From positions 1-53,852 of IMG/VR virus record IMGVR_UViG_3300009428_000011: a stretch of 53,852 nt of DNA. One strand, written 5' to 3'. Under the pieces are notes generated by a model. It made no database searches. It was not told the origin of the DNA and worked only from the letters and a program-made list of their open reading frames with translations. The DNA is from a virus. Of this stretch, positions 6,513-14,902 are shown piece after piece. The position numbers and the translations under genes were made by a program. Position 1 is the first letter of the stretch. Every line of letters starts with the position of its first letter.

Positions 6513-7700
6513 ATGGCTAACAATCAAAGTACAGCAACCAACTTAGTAGAAGTTGTTTACCAGGAAGATTTAACCAAGAAAGGGCTATCTGATTTACGCA
6601 AGCAATACCCTACGTCGTTTTCGCTTGATATGTCTGACGAGGACGAGTTTAAGCAAGGCCGTAAAATACGCACTGAGCGCAACAAGCTGGTTAAATCAAT
6701 TAACGATCGCCGCATTGGATTCACTAACGAGCTTAAAGCCTACGGCGACGAATTAATATCTAAAATTGATGTGATTTACGATCCAATCATTAACGCTTTT
6801 GAGCTTGAAGATAAACGCCGCAAAGAAGAAGCCGCACGCATCGCTAAAGAGCGTGAAGCATTTTTAAATAAGCAGCGTGAAGAAATAGCGCAAATGAGCA
6901 GCTTTGTTGACCAATGCAAAAATCAAGGTTCACAGTTTATTGCTGACACAATCGAGGCCGTTGATCTTGTTGATACCGAAGCGTTCGACAAAGAGCTTAT
7001 TCACGAAGCTATCGACACCAAGAAAAACATTATTGAAGCGCTTAACAGCATGTATCAAGCGGCTAAAGCAGCAGAAGCGGTAGCAGCAGAGCGCGAGCAG
7101 TTACGCATTCAGCAAGAAGCCATTGCACAGCAAGAGCGCTTACAAAAGCAAGCGCAAGAAATTGGCGAACGCATTAACAACCTTCGCAATGATCCAATGA
7201 ATTACTTCGATAAATCTAGCGCAGAGATAGCCGCTCGCATTGAGAAGTTAGACCAGTTCACGCCTACCAATGAAAAGTTTGGTAATCGCCTTGATGAAGT
7301 TATTCAAGTGTTAGCTCAAGTTATTCAACAGCTAAAAATGATGCACCAACAAAAGATACAACTTGAGTCTGTAGCCGTCACTGCAGCGCCAGAGCCGCAA
7401 GCTCAAGTAAGCCAAGAACCGGTTGAGCAAAGCGCACCTATTGAACAGCAAGAGCATGAAGCGCTAACCGAAGTAAACCGCATGTTAGACCAAGACGAGC
7501 CTTTGCTTGGAAATGAGTTTAAGTCAGCAGTGTTTGAAAATACAAGCGCGCCTACAGGTTATACGCCTCTTTCATTATGGCCTAGCAGCCAGGACCGCGC
7601 AGACAATGACGAGCTAGACCGTGTTTGTGACCAATTAGACATAGCAGAAAGCTACATCGAAGTATTAGAGCAGCGCTTAAACAAAGCGCACGCAGCATAA
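6513..7700 (+). CDS. Coiled-coil protein accompanying the annealing protein
   Basis: 395 residues, no catalytic motif recognised. Residues about 10-80 resemble the N-terminus of the coiled-coil proteins encoded next to RecT/Rad52 in other phages (DUF1351-like: TKKGLSDLRKQYPTSFSLDM). Residues about 85-215 form long charged coiled coils (FELEDKRRKEEAARIAKERE; AAEREQLRIQQEAIAQQERL). The region about 290-340 is Glu/Gln/Pro-rich and disordered, and the last 30 residues form another helix. The neighbour pairing suggests a structural or loading partner in recombination; this is inference. Confidence 0.65.
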   Translation: MANNQSTATNLVEVVYQEDLTKKGLSDLRKQYPTSFSLDMSDEDEFKQGRKIRTERNKLVKSINDRRIGFTNELKAYGDELISKIDVIYDPIINAFELEDKRRKEEAARIAKEREAFLNKQREEIAQMSSFVDQCKNQGSQFIADTIEAVDLVDTEAFDKELIHEAIDTKKNIIEALNSMYQAAKAAEAVAAEREQLRIQQEAIAQQERLQKQAQEIGERINNLRNDPMNYFDKSSAEIAARIEKLDQFTPTNEKFGNRLDEVIQVLAQVIQQLKMMHQQKIQLESVAVTAAPEPQAQVSQEPVEQSAPIEQQEHEALTEVNRMLDQDEPLLGNEFKSAVFENTSAPTGYTPLSLWPSSQDRADNDELDRVCDQLDIAESYIEVLEQRLNKAHAA

Positions 7701-7722
7701 GTTTCCAACTCCGACCGAGTAA

Positions 7723-7736
7723 GCGCCTTCGGGCGC
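7723..7736 (+). other. UUCG-capped hairpin in the PL operon
   Basis: GCGCC, TTCG, GGCGC between the coiled-coil gene and the 79-residue gene. The UUCG tetraloop is unusually stable. A T-run (CTCTTTT) begins 5 bases after the stem, so weak termination or an RNA-processing barrier is possible. Confidence 0.45.
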
Positions 7737-7758
7737 AAGCTCTTTTAATGAGGTTTAT

Positions 7759-7998
7759 ATGAAAGATTCAAGAGTTCCACAATTAAGAATGGTCGAGCAT
7801 TTACGCTGTGATGATATTCGATTTGGCCTAGCCATCGTTAAAGCGTCTAAGTTCCAGGGCTCAGAAGGCTGGACGTTGCCTGGCTGTAAATTCACTCGCA
7901 ATAGAATTGAAGCCTATAACGTGTGTAAAAAGATACACAACATAATTGAAGCCGCAGGCGGTATTCCATTAGTAGCAAAAATTAAGCGAGCAGCCTAA
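7759..7998 (+). CDS. Unknown small protein
   Basis: 79 residues; GAGG at 7749-7752 gives a good ribosome site before the ATG at 7759. It is a compact basic protein with RCDDIRFGLAIVKASKFQG and a C-terminal helix. A small DNA- or RNA-binding fold is conceivable, but nothing is diagnostic. Its stop codon shares its last A with the start of the next small gene. Confidence 0.58.
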   Translation: MKDSRVPQLRMVEHLRCDDIRFGLAIVKASKFQGSEGWTLPGCKFTRNRIEAYNVCKKIHNIIEAAGGIPLVAKIKRAA

Positions 7999-8141
7999 TG
8001 ATGCACGACTACATGGCAATAACCGGAAACAGCTCAAGCGCACAGGAAAAGCAGAAGCGCAGAGATTTTATAAAGATGGTAGCAGTAAATACAGTGCGCG
8101 TTTTAGTGCTAGCCATGATCGTTTTAATAACAACTAAGTAG
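7998..8141 (+). CDS. 47-residue single-span membrane protein
   Basis: A short frame coupled to the preceding gene (TAATG overlap). The product is [13 protein letters not shown]..., a basic stretch ([10 protein letters not shown]) and a C-terminal hydrophobic segment ([15 protein letters not shown]). The positive charges before the segment predict an N-in, tail-anchored membrane peptide. It fills the gap between two early genes and ends 8 bases before rdgC-like. It could act on the host envelope or on superinfection; function is unknown. Confidence 0.5.
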   Translation: MMHDYMAITGNSSSAQEKQKRRDFIKMVAVNTVRVLVLAMIVLITTK

Positions 8142-8149
8142 GCATAACA

Positions 8150-9301
8150 ATGAAAAACATTCATGTATTCGCAGCAGAGCTGCCAAGTATTTCAGCTTTA
8201 GAAAGTAAGGTTGAGGAAGAACAAGGCGTTATTTTTACAACGCTAACAGATAACCAGTGGAGCAATTTGGGCTTTAAAGTAGATCGCCAATTTGTAGCAC
8301 TGGATAACGGTTACCGCATTGATTTCACCTATAGCGCTAAAGACTACCCTAAAGCACAAGTTTTAGAGCGCATTAATGAAGTGGCAGACACTTGGCCTCA
8401 CGAGCCTAGTAAAGAAGAAATGGGGAAAATAGCAGAGCAGGTTAACGCGGACTTTTGCGCTCGCTCAATAGTAAAAACAGTTAACTTCTCAGCCTTTTAT
8501 CACGAAAAAAAGCAAACGCTAATTTTTGATAGCAAAGCAGCATTAGCGCAACGTGCACTAGGTCTGCTTATAAAGCTGGTTGAATCAGTTGAAACCAAAA
8601 CACTTCACTGTAGCGGCATTTCCAATTCACTAACAACCAATATGCTTGATCAACTGAATAATTCAAATAGCGAATACGACACCAAGCTTTACTTTGCTGG
8701 CTTTGAGGTTGGCGACTTGTTGGTTATGCAAAATAAAGATAAAGACGTTGCACGTTTTAAAGGCGATTACCCTACCGAAAATATCAAAGAACTTATCGAG
8801 CAAGGTTACGAAATCAAAGAAATTGCTCTTTCAAAAGATGGGCTTTCATTCTACCTAAATCACAACTTCAAAATTAAAGGCGTAAAAGAGCTGTTTGAAG
8901 TTGAAGGAGCCATGTTCGATAACGCTGATGATTATGAAATACACAAACAAACAATCACTTTAGAGCTAATGACAAGTCATTGCGAGCAACTAAGAGCAGC
9001 GTTTGATAAGCAAAATAGTGACGAAGATCATCGAGCGCCATTAGATGACGAGCAAGACGATGGCAACGAATCACTACTAGCCGAACACAATGCAAAGCAT
9101 AAAGACAGCAACGGCAATGACGTGTTTTACAGCGATGCTGTTGATTTTGTTAAAGAGACTCAACGCGCATCTGTATCAGCCATTCAACGTAAATTGAGAA
9201 TAGGTTACAACCGCGCAGCAAGAATAATTGAGCAGCTTGAAGCTGACGGCATTGTAACCGCGCCAGGTCATAACGGCGCTAGAACAGTTTTAATTAAGTA
9301 A
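8150..9301 (+). CDS. RdgC-like protein fused to FtsK-gamma DNA-reading domain
   Basis: 383 residues. Residues about 1-300 follow the RdgC family: a basic segment, [20 protein letters not shown], then the [20 protein letters not shown] helix (RdgC has KKAEDTLALLRKSLG here), a long central domain and a C-terminal helix with [15 protein letters not shown]. RdgC is a ring-shaped DNA-binding protein that restrains RecA. Residues about 300-323 are an acidic linker. Residues 324-383 are a near-copy of the FtsK gamma winged helix: [20 protein letters not shown], then [19 protein letters not shown] and GHNG. In FtsK this domain reads KOPS sites and contacts XerD. The residues equivalent to the KOPS-reading Asn, Arg and Glu (here Asn354, Arg358, Glu361) are kept. 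No translocase motor is present. It lies between the annealing protein and SSB, so a recombination role is likely. Confidence 0.85.
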   Translation: MKNIHVFAAELPSISALESKVEEEQGVIFTTLTDNQWSNLGFKVDRQFVALDNGYRIDFTYSAKDYPKAQVLERINEVADTWPHEPSKEEMGKIAEQVNADFCARSIVKTVNFSAFYHEKKQTLIFDSKAALAQRALGLLIKLVESVETKTLHCSGISNSLTTNMLDQLNNSNSEYDTKLYFAGFEVGDLLVMQNKDKDVARFKGDYPTENIKELIEQGYEIKEIALSKDGLSFYLNHNFKIKGVKELFEVEGAMFDNADDYEIHKQTITLELMTSHCEQLRAAFDKQNSDEDHRAPLDDEQDDGNESLLAEHNAKHKDSNGNDVFYSDAVDFVKETQRASVSAIQRKLRIGYNRAARIIEQLEADGIVTAPGHNGARTVLIK

Positions 9302-9311
9302 GGGGTGAGCC

Positions 9312-9698
9312 ATGACCATAAAAACTTCAATTTTTGAGAGGTTAAGTCGCTTTCAAGTTAAAACTGGAAGTGGGTGTTGGTCTTGGTCTGGCTCAACGGA
9401 CGGAAAAGGATACGGCCAACTTTCAAGTCGCATGGGGTTTGGCAACTCACCTGAAAAAGCGCATAGAGTTAGCTATGAAAAAGAATTTGGAGAAATTCCA
9501 AGCGGCAAGGTTGTTTGCCATAAATGCGACAACCCTGAATGCACGAAACCTAGCCATCTGTTTTTAGGAACCCAAAAAGACAATATGTCTGACTGTTCCA
9601 AAAAAGGAAGGCTTAGTAAATTATCTTTAAACAACCTAGTCGCTGGCAAAAAAGGCTATAACGGCGCAGCAACAGAAATGAATAAGGTGCAAAAATGA
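9312..9698 (+). CDS. HNH endonuclease, free-standing
   Basis: 128 residues. The N-terminal 45 residues carry [17 protein letters not shown], typical of HNH_3 phage nucleases. The HNH core follows: [18 protein letters not shown], then [15 protein letters not shown], with the paired Cys, the HLFLGT strand and the DN metal-contact segment. Such genes are commonly homing endonucleases between phage genes. No intron or split gene is visible around it: ssb and the RdgC-like gene both look intact. The last codons overlap the ssb start (9695-9698, ATGA), so it is integrated in the operon's translational order. Confidence 0.85.
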   Translation: MTIKTSIFERLSRFQVKTGSGCWSWSGSTDGKGYGQLSSRMGFGNSPEKAHRVSYEKEFGEIPSGKVVCHKCDNPECTKPSHLFLGTQKDNMSDCSKKGRLSKLSLNNLVAGKKGYNGAATEMNKVQK

Positions 9699-10345
9699 GC
9701 AGAGGAATAAATAAAACGATTTTAGTGGGTAATTGTGGCGATGATCCAACTGTTCGCTACATGCCTAATGGCAATCCGGTAGCAAAAATCAGTCTTGCGA
9801 CTAGCGACAGCTACAAAGATAAAAACACAGGCCAAATGGTTGATAAAACCGAGTGGCACCGCGTTATTTTCTTTGGAAAATTAGCGGAAGTTGTGGGCGA
9901 ATACTGCCGAAAAGGTTCACAAATTTACGTTGAAGGTAAATTACAAACTCGTAAGTGGACCGACCAACAAAGCATTGAACGTTACACGACTGAAATTGTA
10001 GTCGATGGCTTTACAGGTCAAATGCAAATGCTTGGGCAAAGACAACAAGGTCAAGCTAACAACGCGCAAGGTGGTAACAGCCAAAGCAACCAAAGCACAC
10101 AAGGTAATAATTCTTACCAAAATAGTAATAATAATTACCAAGGCAACAACCAAGGTCAAAACAAACAGCAACAAGGTGGTTTTGCCCCAAAGCAGAATCA
10201 AGGTGTTAGCAATAGCCAATACATGAGCGGCGGTCAACAAGGCGGCGCATCTAACCCTATGGGTCCAGGTGCTAACTTTGATGACGACGATATTCCGTTC
10301 GCGCCAATCGGCTTGCAATACCCAGCACTCTTAATGTGCATGTAA
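9695..10345 (+). CDS. ssb: Single-stranded DNA-binding protein with extended tail
   Basis: 216 residues. Residues 1-110 are the OB-fold ([20 protein letters not shown], then the [16 protein letters not shown] and [16 protein letters not shown] blocks). Residues about 115-190 are a Gln/Asn/Gly linker of low complexity. The acidic tip DDDDIPF is present but is followed by 14 further residues ([14 protein letters not shown]). Host SSB ends at IPF, where the free C-terminal Phe binds partner proteins, so this extension could alter partner recruitment. It serves replication and the recombination proteins encoded just upstream. Confidence 0.93.
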   Translation: MSRGINKTILVGNCGDDPTVRYMPNGNPVAKISLATSDSYKDKNTGQMVDKTEWHRVIFFGKLAEVVGEYCRKGSQIYVEGKLQTRKWTDQQSIERYTTEIVVDGFTGQMQMLGQRQQGQANNAQGGNSQSNQSTQGNNSYQNSNNNYQGNNQGQNKQQQGGFAPKQNQGVSNSQYMSGGQQGGASNPMGPGANFDDDDIPFAPIGLQYPALLMCM

Positions 10346-10355
10346 GGAGCGCCCC

Positions 10356-10955
10356 ATGTTTGAACAATTTAAAGACCAAAAATTTAACCTTATTTACTGC
10401 GATCCTGCTTGGCAGTTTGGCAATAAAAAAACAGGCGGAAGCATGACAAGCGGCGCGGCGCACCAATACAAGTCAACAATGAGCGTAGACGAGCTAAAAG
10501 CTATGCCTATTGATGATATTGCGGCGGACGATTGCATATTGGTTATGTGGTACGTAGGTTCAATGCCACAAGAAGCCCTGGACGTTGTTAAGGCATGGGG
10601 CTTTACGCTTAAAAATATGAATGGCTTTGTATGGAACAAGCTAACTGTAAATAACAACCCGTTTTTTGGTATGGGCTTTTGGACTCGCGCCGGTAGCGAG
10701 TCGGCCATTATCGCAATTAAGGGCAAGCCGAAAGTAGCAAGCCGTTCAGTGCGTGCAGTAGGCAATTATGACACCGAAAGCCTAGACGAAATATTAGGCC
10801 GTGGCGTATTTTCCGGCGCTTACCCTATCGGACAGCATAGCGAGAAGCCAAACGAGTTTAGAGAAGCGTGTGTTGATTTGGCCGGCGATGACCACGCATC
10901 GAGCTATTTTCTCGCAAGCGCGTTAAAGGCTGGGCTGTTTGGGGTAATGAAGTAG
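10356..10955 (+). CDS. MT-A70-family adenine DNA methyltransferase
   Basis: 199 residues, the usual size for phage MT-A70-like enzymes. Catalytic motif IV is DPAW (residues 16-19, in LIYCDPAWQFG), a variant of DPPW. Further family blocks are DDCILVMWYVGSMPQEALDV and GFTLKNMNGFVWNK, and the C-terminal HSEKPNEFREAC segment is the SAM-site and Ser/Glu-rich motif. It transfers a methyl group from SAM to adenine N6 in DNA, here probably to protect phage DNA from restriction or to alter gene control. It is followed 25 bases later by a cytosine methyltransferase. Confidence 0.88.
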   Translation: MFEQFKDQKFNLIYCDPAWQFGNKKTGGSMTSGAAHQYKSTMSVDELKAMPIDDIAADDCILVMWYVGSMPQEALDVVKAWGFTLKNMNGFVWNKLTVNNNPFFGMGFWTRAGSESAIIAIKGKPKVASRSVRAVGNYDTESLDEILGRGVFSGAYPIGQHSEKPNEFREACVDLAGDDHASSYFLASALKAGLFGVMK

Positions 10956-10980
10956 GCAAATTAAATAAAAGGAAAGCAGC

Positions 10981-12402
10981 ATGAGCTTATTAAAAAATGA
11001 AATAGTCGTTGATAATTTTGCTGGCGGTGGCGGTGCTTCAACTGGTATGGAGCTAGGCCTGAATACGCATGTTGATATAGCGATTAACCACGACCCAGCT
11101 GCAATTGATATGCACAAAATAAATCATCCAGAAACAAAACACTATTGCGAGTCTGTTTGGGATGTTGATCCTGTTGAAGCGTGTGCTGGTCGTCCTGTTG
11201 GATTGGCGTGGTTTAGCCCTGATTGCAAACATTTCAGCAAGGCAAAGGGAGGAACACCAGTAGAGAAAACTATTCGCGGCCTTGCTTGGGTAGTGGCTCG
11301 CTGGGCTGCGTTAGTGCCAATGCGTGTATTTATGCTAGAAAATGTTGAAGAATTTATGAGCTGGGGGCCACTTTTAGAAGTTTCGCCTGGTGTATTTAAA
11401 CCAGACCCAGATAGAAAAGGCGAAACCTATGCCGCTTTTATAAAATGCATGACTACTGGGTTAGTGAAAGGTCATACGGCGTGGCCTGAAATAAAAGAAG
11501 CACTTGGCGAAGACTTTCCATATCACAAACTTGAAAAAGGCTTAGGTTATAAAATTGAGCATAAAATTTTAACCGCTTGTGATTTTGGCGCACCAACAAG
11601 CAGAAAGCGCTTTTTTCTTGTTGGCCGTAACGATGGGCAAAGTATTAAATGGCCAAACCCAACACACGGCAAAGCGGGATCAGGTTTAAAACCATATCTC
11701 ACCGCCGCAGATATTATTGATTGGTCAATACCCGCAAAATCAATATTTAACCGGCCTAAGCCATTAGCAGAAAAAACAATGAAGCGTATAGCAAAAGGCA
11801 TTATGCGTTATGTAATAGATGCAAATGAACCTTTTTTAGTTTCAAGTGAGCATGTATTACCATTTATAACTGAACACGCCAACGCATCTAAGCAGCGCAA
11901 CATGAAAGCAGATGAGCCAATGAGAACAATATGCGCTCAGGTTAAAGGCGGTCATTTTGCGGTAGTAACAAGCCATATTATTAAAATGCGTGGTGATAAT
12001 GTTGGTCATGCAACTAACGAGCCTTTGCAAACAATATCAGCCGGTGGCAATCACTTTGGCGAAGTTCAAGCATTTTTAATCAAGTATTACGGCACTGGTA
12101 CAGCTCAATCAATTGAACAACCATTAGATACAGTTACAACCAAAGATAGATTTGGACTAGTCATTATCAATGGTGATAAATATCAAATTGCTGATATTAG
12201 AATGCGAATGTTTGAACCACACGAATTATTTGCAGCTATGGGCTTCCCTGCTGATTATAAAATCGCACTCGACTCAAATGGAAAAAAGAACACCAAGAAA
12301 AATCAAGTTGCACGTTGCGGTAATGCGGTTTGCCCCCCAATCGCTAAGGCTCTAGTGAAAGCCAACTTTGATCAAGTTGAAGCTATTGGCATTGCTGCCT
12401 AA
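10981..12402 (+). CDS. C5-cytosine DNA methyltransferase
   Basis: 473 residues. Motif I FAGGGGAS (residues 13-20) binds SAM. Motif IV is SPDCKHFS with nucleophile Cys82, a PDC variant of the canonical PCQ that recurs in phage enzymes of this branch. Motif VI is ENVEEF (near residue 120), and motif VIII is FGAPTSRKRFFLVG. The target-recognition region is about residues 230-400, and motifs IX/X are at the end (FEPHELFAAMGFP, ARCGNAVCPPIAKAL). The target sequence cannot be read off. Together with the MT-A70 enzyme it gives the phage both N6-adenine and C5-cytosine modification without any cognate restriction gene in view. Confidence 0.9.
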   Translation: MSLLKNEIVVDNFAGGGGASTGMELGLNTHVDIAINHDPAAIDMHKINHPETKHYCESVWDVDPVEACAGRPVGLAWFSPDCKHFSKAKGGTPVEKTIRGLAWVVARWAALVPMRVFMLENVEEFMSWGPLLEVSPGVFKPDPDRKGETYAAFIKCMTTGLVKGHTAWPEIKEALGEDFPYHKLEKGLGYKIEHKILTACDFGAPTSRKRFFLVGRNDGQSIKWPNPTHGKAGSGLKPYLTAADIIDWSIPAKSIFNRPKPLAEKTMKRIAKGIMRYVIDANEPFLVSSEHVLPFITEHANASKQRNMKADEPMRTICAQVKGGHFAVVTSHIIKMRGDNVGHATNEPLQTISAGGNHFGEVQAFLIKYYGTGTAQSIEQPLDTVTTKDRFGLVIINGDKYQIADIRMRMFEPHELFAAMGFPADYKIALDSNGKKNTKKNQVARCGNAVCPPIAKALVKANFDQVEAIGIAA

Positions 12403-12500
12403 TGAAACCACAAGTTAAACGCAGATCGCATACCTGGTATGCGCTAATCCCTAAGAAGGCAGTAAAGCCTGAGAATAAAGAAAGCAAGGTGAAACCATGA
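12402..12500 (+). CDS. 32-residue basic peptide
   Basis: A short frame coupled on both sides: its ATG overlaps the methyltransferase stop (TAATG) and its stop overlaps the next start (ATGA at 12497). The product MKPQVKRRSHTWYALIPKKA... is Lys/Arg-rich. It may be a real small protein or serve to couple translation. It fills the gap exactly, which favours translation. Confidence 0.45.
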   Translation: MKPQVKRRSHTWYALIPKKAVKPENKESKVKP

Positions 12501-13123
12501 AAACTATACCAATGATATTTAACCAGCAAATGGTTGCAGCGCTAGCTGATGGCCGCAAGACTGTTACTCGTAGACCGCTAAGCAATCAGCCTATTAAGAA
12601 TGGTTCTTTTTGGGATTTCAAATGGGGCGCTGGTTCTTCACTTGATTATTTGCCGATAGTAGCAGGGCATGCAACTGCTAACGCGGCTCCTTTCAAAGTA
12701 GGTGATCTTATTTGGGTTCGTGAAACATTTTGTTTGGGCCGTCTTGATGAAGTTGACGCAGAGCATCCAGCAGATAGGACGTTATTTGTTGATCAAGGTT
12801 GCGGCGATGAATATTTCATACAAAAAGAATGGGCCGTTTCCAAGGGAGCTGACGAGCTAGATGAAGTTAAATGGAAGCCATCTATTCACATGCCAAGAAA
12901 AGCCAGCCGCTTAACATTGCGCGTTACAGACGTTCGCTGTGAAAGATTGCAGAAAATAGGCAGGCAGCAAGTTATCAAGGAAGGATTTAACGATTGGACG
13001 GGTTTTGCATTTGCATGGTCTTGTATTTATTCAAGTTCAGGAAAAGGATGGGATGAAAGCCCGTGGGTGTGGGTAATTGAGTTTGAAGTTATACACAAGA
13101 ACGTTGACGAGGTGACAGCATGA
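12497..13123 (+). CDS. ASCH/PUA-like domain protein
   Basis: 208 residues. The pattern MIFNQQMVAALADGRKTVTR then a later VGDLIWVRETF, HMPRKASRLTLRVTDVRCER and a final WVWVIEFEV strand matches the phage proteins annotated as ASCH-like or 'morphogenetic'. They share a PUA/ASCH beta-barrel that binds nucleic acid or modified bases. The conserved GRKTVTRR, WVRE and RL-V--V blocks are all present. The biochemical role is not established. It is encoded directly after the DNA methyltransferases, which would fit a base-recognition function. Confidence 0.65.
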   Translation: MKTIPMIFNQQMVAALADGRKTVTRRPLSNQPIKNGSFWDFKWGAGSSLDYLPIVAGHATANAAPFKVGDLIWVRETFCLGRLDEVDAEHPADRTLFVDQGCGDEYFIQKEWAVSKGADELDEVKWKPSIHMPRKASRLTLRVTDVRCERLQKIGRQQVIKEGFNDWTGFAFAWSCIYSSSGKGWDESPWVWVIEFEVIHKNVDEVTA

Positions 13124-13536
13124 ACAACGCAAAAATAAAAGCCCTAGCCTTACAGCATGGCTTTAAATTAAAAGAGCAAAAAGGCGGTGAAATGGATTTA
13201 AACGAATACGTTTATTCATTCGCCTGGGCTCTACTTCAAAGCGGTAAGCATAACGTATCGCATAAAGACTACTTGGCTGATTTGTTAAAGGATGCCGCTA
13301 ATTGTGTGCCGGAAAAAAGCGTAGGTTACCGTGTGACTATTTACGTTAATGATGTAAGCGCAGATGAACCACGTTTTCAGTGGGATTTTTTCAACGGTGT
13401 TGAGCGTAGCAATTTTGAGTGTCGCATACCGGACACACGCGAAGAATTAAACAAAGCCCTTAACAATGCCAAAGGCTGTATGAAGTCGGCTTGTTATAGA
13501 GCTATGAACCCTGATTATGCCAAAAAGTTAGCATAG
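13120..13536 (+). CDS. Unknown PL-operon protein
   Basis: 138 residues, overlapping the preceding stop by 4 bases (ATGA). The N-terminal 25 residues (KIKALALQHGFKLKEQKGG) look like a small HTH-like helix pair, followed by NEYVYSFAWALLQSGKHN. The centre has a beta-rich block (RVTIYVNDVSADEPRFQWDF), and the C-terminus is helical with two Cys. No family was recognised with confidence. Similar proteins occur in early regions of marine podo- and siphophages, but I cannot name a function. Confidence 0.55.
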   Translation: MNNAKIKALALQHGFKLKEQKGGEMDLNEYVYSFAWALLQSGKHNVSHKDYLADLLKDAANCVPEKSVGYRVTIYVNDVSADEPRFQWDFFNGVERSNFECRIPDTREELNKALNNAKGCMKSACYRAMNPDYAKKLA

Positions 13537-13543
13537 GTGATTT

Positions 13544-13828
13544 ATGAGCAATTACACATGCAGAAAATGCAAAGCTAAGCTAAGAGCAAATGAAGCATAC
13601 GAATATCGAGGCGCTATTTCTTGTGAAGAACACTTTGATGAAGTTATTGAAATGCGCGACTTTGAGCGCAACCAAATAATTCAAGAAGAACACAGCAAAA
13701 CCAAGATCTTTAAAGGCCTTGATCTAACAGATAGCGTTATAGGTAAAGCAAACCAAGCGCTTTTAAAACCACGCATTGAAGTGGCTAGTAAAGAAAGCCA
13801 GCGTCTAAAAAATTATGAGGACAGATAA
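13544..13828 (+). CDS. Small protein with LIM-like zinc knuckle
   Basis: 94 residues. The N-terminus carries CRKCKAKLRANEAYEYRGAI followed by SCEEHFDE, a CxxC...CxxH arrangement like one half of a LIM domain or a single zinc knuckle. The rest is a charged helix. It is probably a metal-stabilised adaptor or DNA-associated protein, but the partner is unknown. The stop lies directly before the next start. Confidence 0.6.
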   Translation: MSNYTCRKCKAKLRANEAYEYRGAISCEEHFDEVIEMRDFERNQIIQEEHSKTKIFKGLDLTDSVIGKANQALLKPRIEVASKESQRLKNYEDR

Positions 13829-13829
13829 A

Positions 13830-14702
13830 ATGCAAGCATCACTACATTCAAGCGAGTTACTAACTAGCTTTATCCACTCTTACAATGAAGAACAGAAAGA
13901 AATTGAGCAACAAGAGCAAATCCACGCGATATACAAAGCTAACGTGCAAGATGAAATAGCTTTACTTAAATCTAAATTAGAAGCTGAAAAGCGTTTAACA
14001 ACTAAGTTGAAAGAAGATATTAATCAAAACAATATCGATCTTAACAAAGCAGCTAAAGCGGTGGAAAATGGTCTTGTCATTGCAAAAAAACAAACTGCGC
14101 TAAAAAAAGAAGTCGAATCGCTGGAAATTAAGAACGCCAGATTGCACGAACAACTTAAAACGGCACAAAAGAAAGTTGCCGAATTAAGCCAGCTCAACCC
14201 TAAAAAGCTAAAAGAGCAAAGCAAGCGCCAAAAAGAAGCAAACGAAAAAGCGCAAACACGCGCTAAAAAACTGGAGGTTGACAATAAGAAATATCGCAAT
14301 GAAAATCAAAAGCTTGAGATTGCTCTAGCTAAGGCTGTTAGCACTGCTGTCGAGCTAAGGAATGATCTAGATCGCAGTTGCGGCACTGGCCTTTACCACA
14401 ATGGCGAACACCATTTAACTATATGGCCACAAGCTATAAAAATAGAGCGTGAGGATGGCTCACACTTTGAAGGTCGCACACTTCTCTACTTACACCAAAG
14501 CGGTAGAGGTGGACTGATCGCGCAAGACTCAGATATGAACGCGCACTTATGTTCAGCACCAAAAGGCGGGTTAAGACCAAACAAAGCAACACTTGAGTTT
14601 GCTAGCAATTGGCTAACGCAAGTAAACACAGTGCAAAGCGGCAATATAACAGATGCAGATATGCTACCAGTTAATTTCAACTCTCAAGAAGGTGATTTAT
14701 GA
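13830..14702 (+). CDS. Coiled-coil protein with C-terminal globular domain
   Basis: 290 residues from the ATG at 13830. An ATG 15 bases upstream would put the ribosome site GAGG (13817-13820) inside the gene, so the later start is preferred. Residues about 15-180 are an unbroken charged coiled coil (LEAEKRLTTKLKEDINQNNI; KQKEANEKAQTRAKKLEV-type heptads). Residues about 185-290 form a Cys/Gly-containing globular part with GEHHLTIWPQAIKIERED. The family is unknown. It might be a host-shutoff or DNA-associated scaffold; there is no evidence for either. Confidence 0.58.
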   Translation: MQASLHSSELLTSFIHSYNEEQKEIEQQEQIHAIYKANVQDEIALLKSKLEAEKRLTTKLKEDINQNNIDLNKAAKAVENGLVIAKKQTALKKEVESLEIKNARLHEQLKTAQKKVAELSQLNPKKLKEQSKRQKEANEKAQTRAKKLEVDNKKYRNENQKLEIALAKAVSTAVELRNDLDRSCGTGLYHNGEHHLTIWPQAIKIEREDGSHFEGRTLLYLHQSGRGGLIAQDSDMNAHLCSAPKGGLRPNKATLEFASNWLTQVNTVQSGNITDADMLPVNFNSQEGDL

Positions 14703-14902
14703 GTTTACCAACAAGCCAGTACCTAGCAACAAAAGACGTAGCCGCGCTGTTCGGTGTTAAATCTAAAACTATTTTAGAATGGGAAAAAGACGGGAAGTTC
14801 CCGCCGGCAACAATCATTGGAAAGCCTAAGCGCTGGGACACTGAAATAGTTGATAAGCACCGCCAATCGCTTAGAGAACAGGCTACCCGCCTTTCAGCAT
14901 GA
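14699..14902 (+). CDS. xis: AlpA/excisionase-like winged-helix protein
   Basis: 67 residues. TKDVAALFGVKSKTILEWEK then DGKFPPATIIGKPKRW is the AlpA/MerR-type winged-helix pattern common to phage excisionases. It is the last gene of the PL operon. Its final 20 bases overlap the end of the integrase gene on the opposite strand. Early lytic transcription through PL would therefore make excisionase while running antisense into int. Excision directionality is inferred from family and location; AlpA-type transcription activation is an alternative. Confidence 0.72.
   Translation: MSLPTSQYLATKDVAALFGVKSKTILEWEKDGKFPPATIIGKPKRWDTEIVDKHRQSLREQATRLSA

Noticed and set aside
9312-9698. Group I intron around the HNH gene
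   Set aside because: Flanking genes are complete and overlap the HNH gene by start/stop codons, leaving no room for intron ends.
9941-10318. 125-codon minus frame opposite ssb
   Set aside because: It is a by-product of the Gln/Asn-rich linker, and hydrophobic residues arise from the complementary codons.
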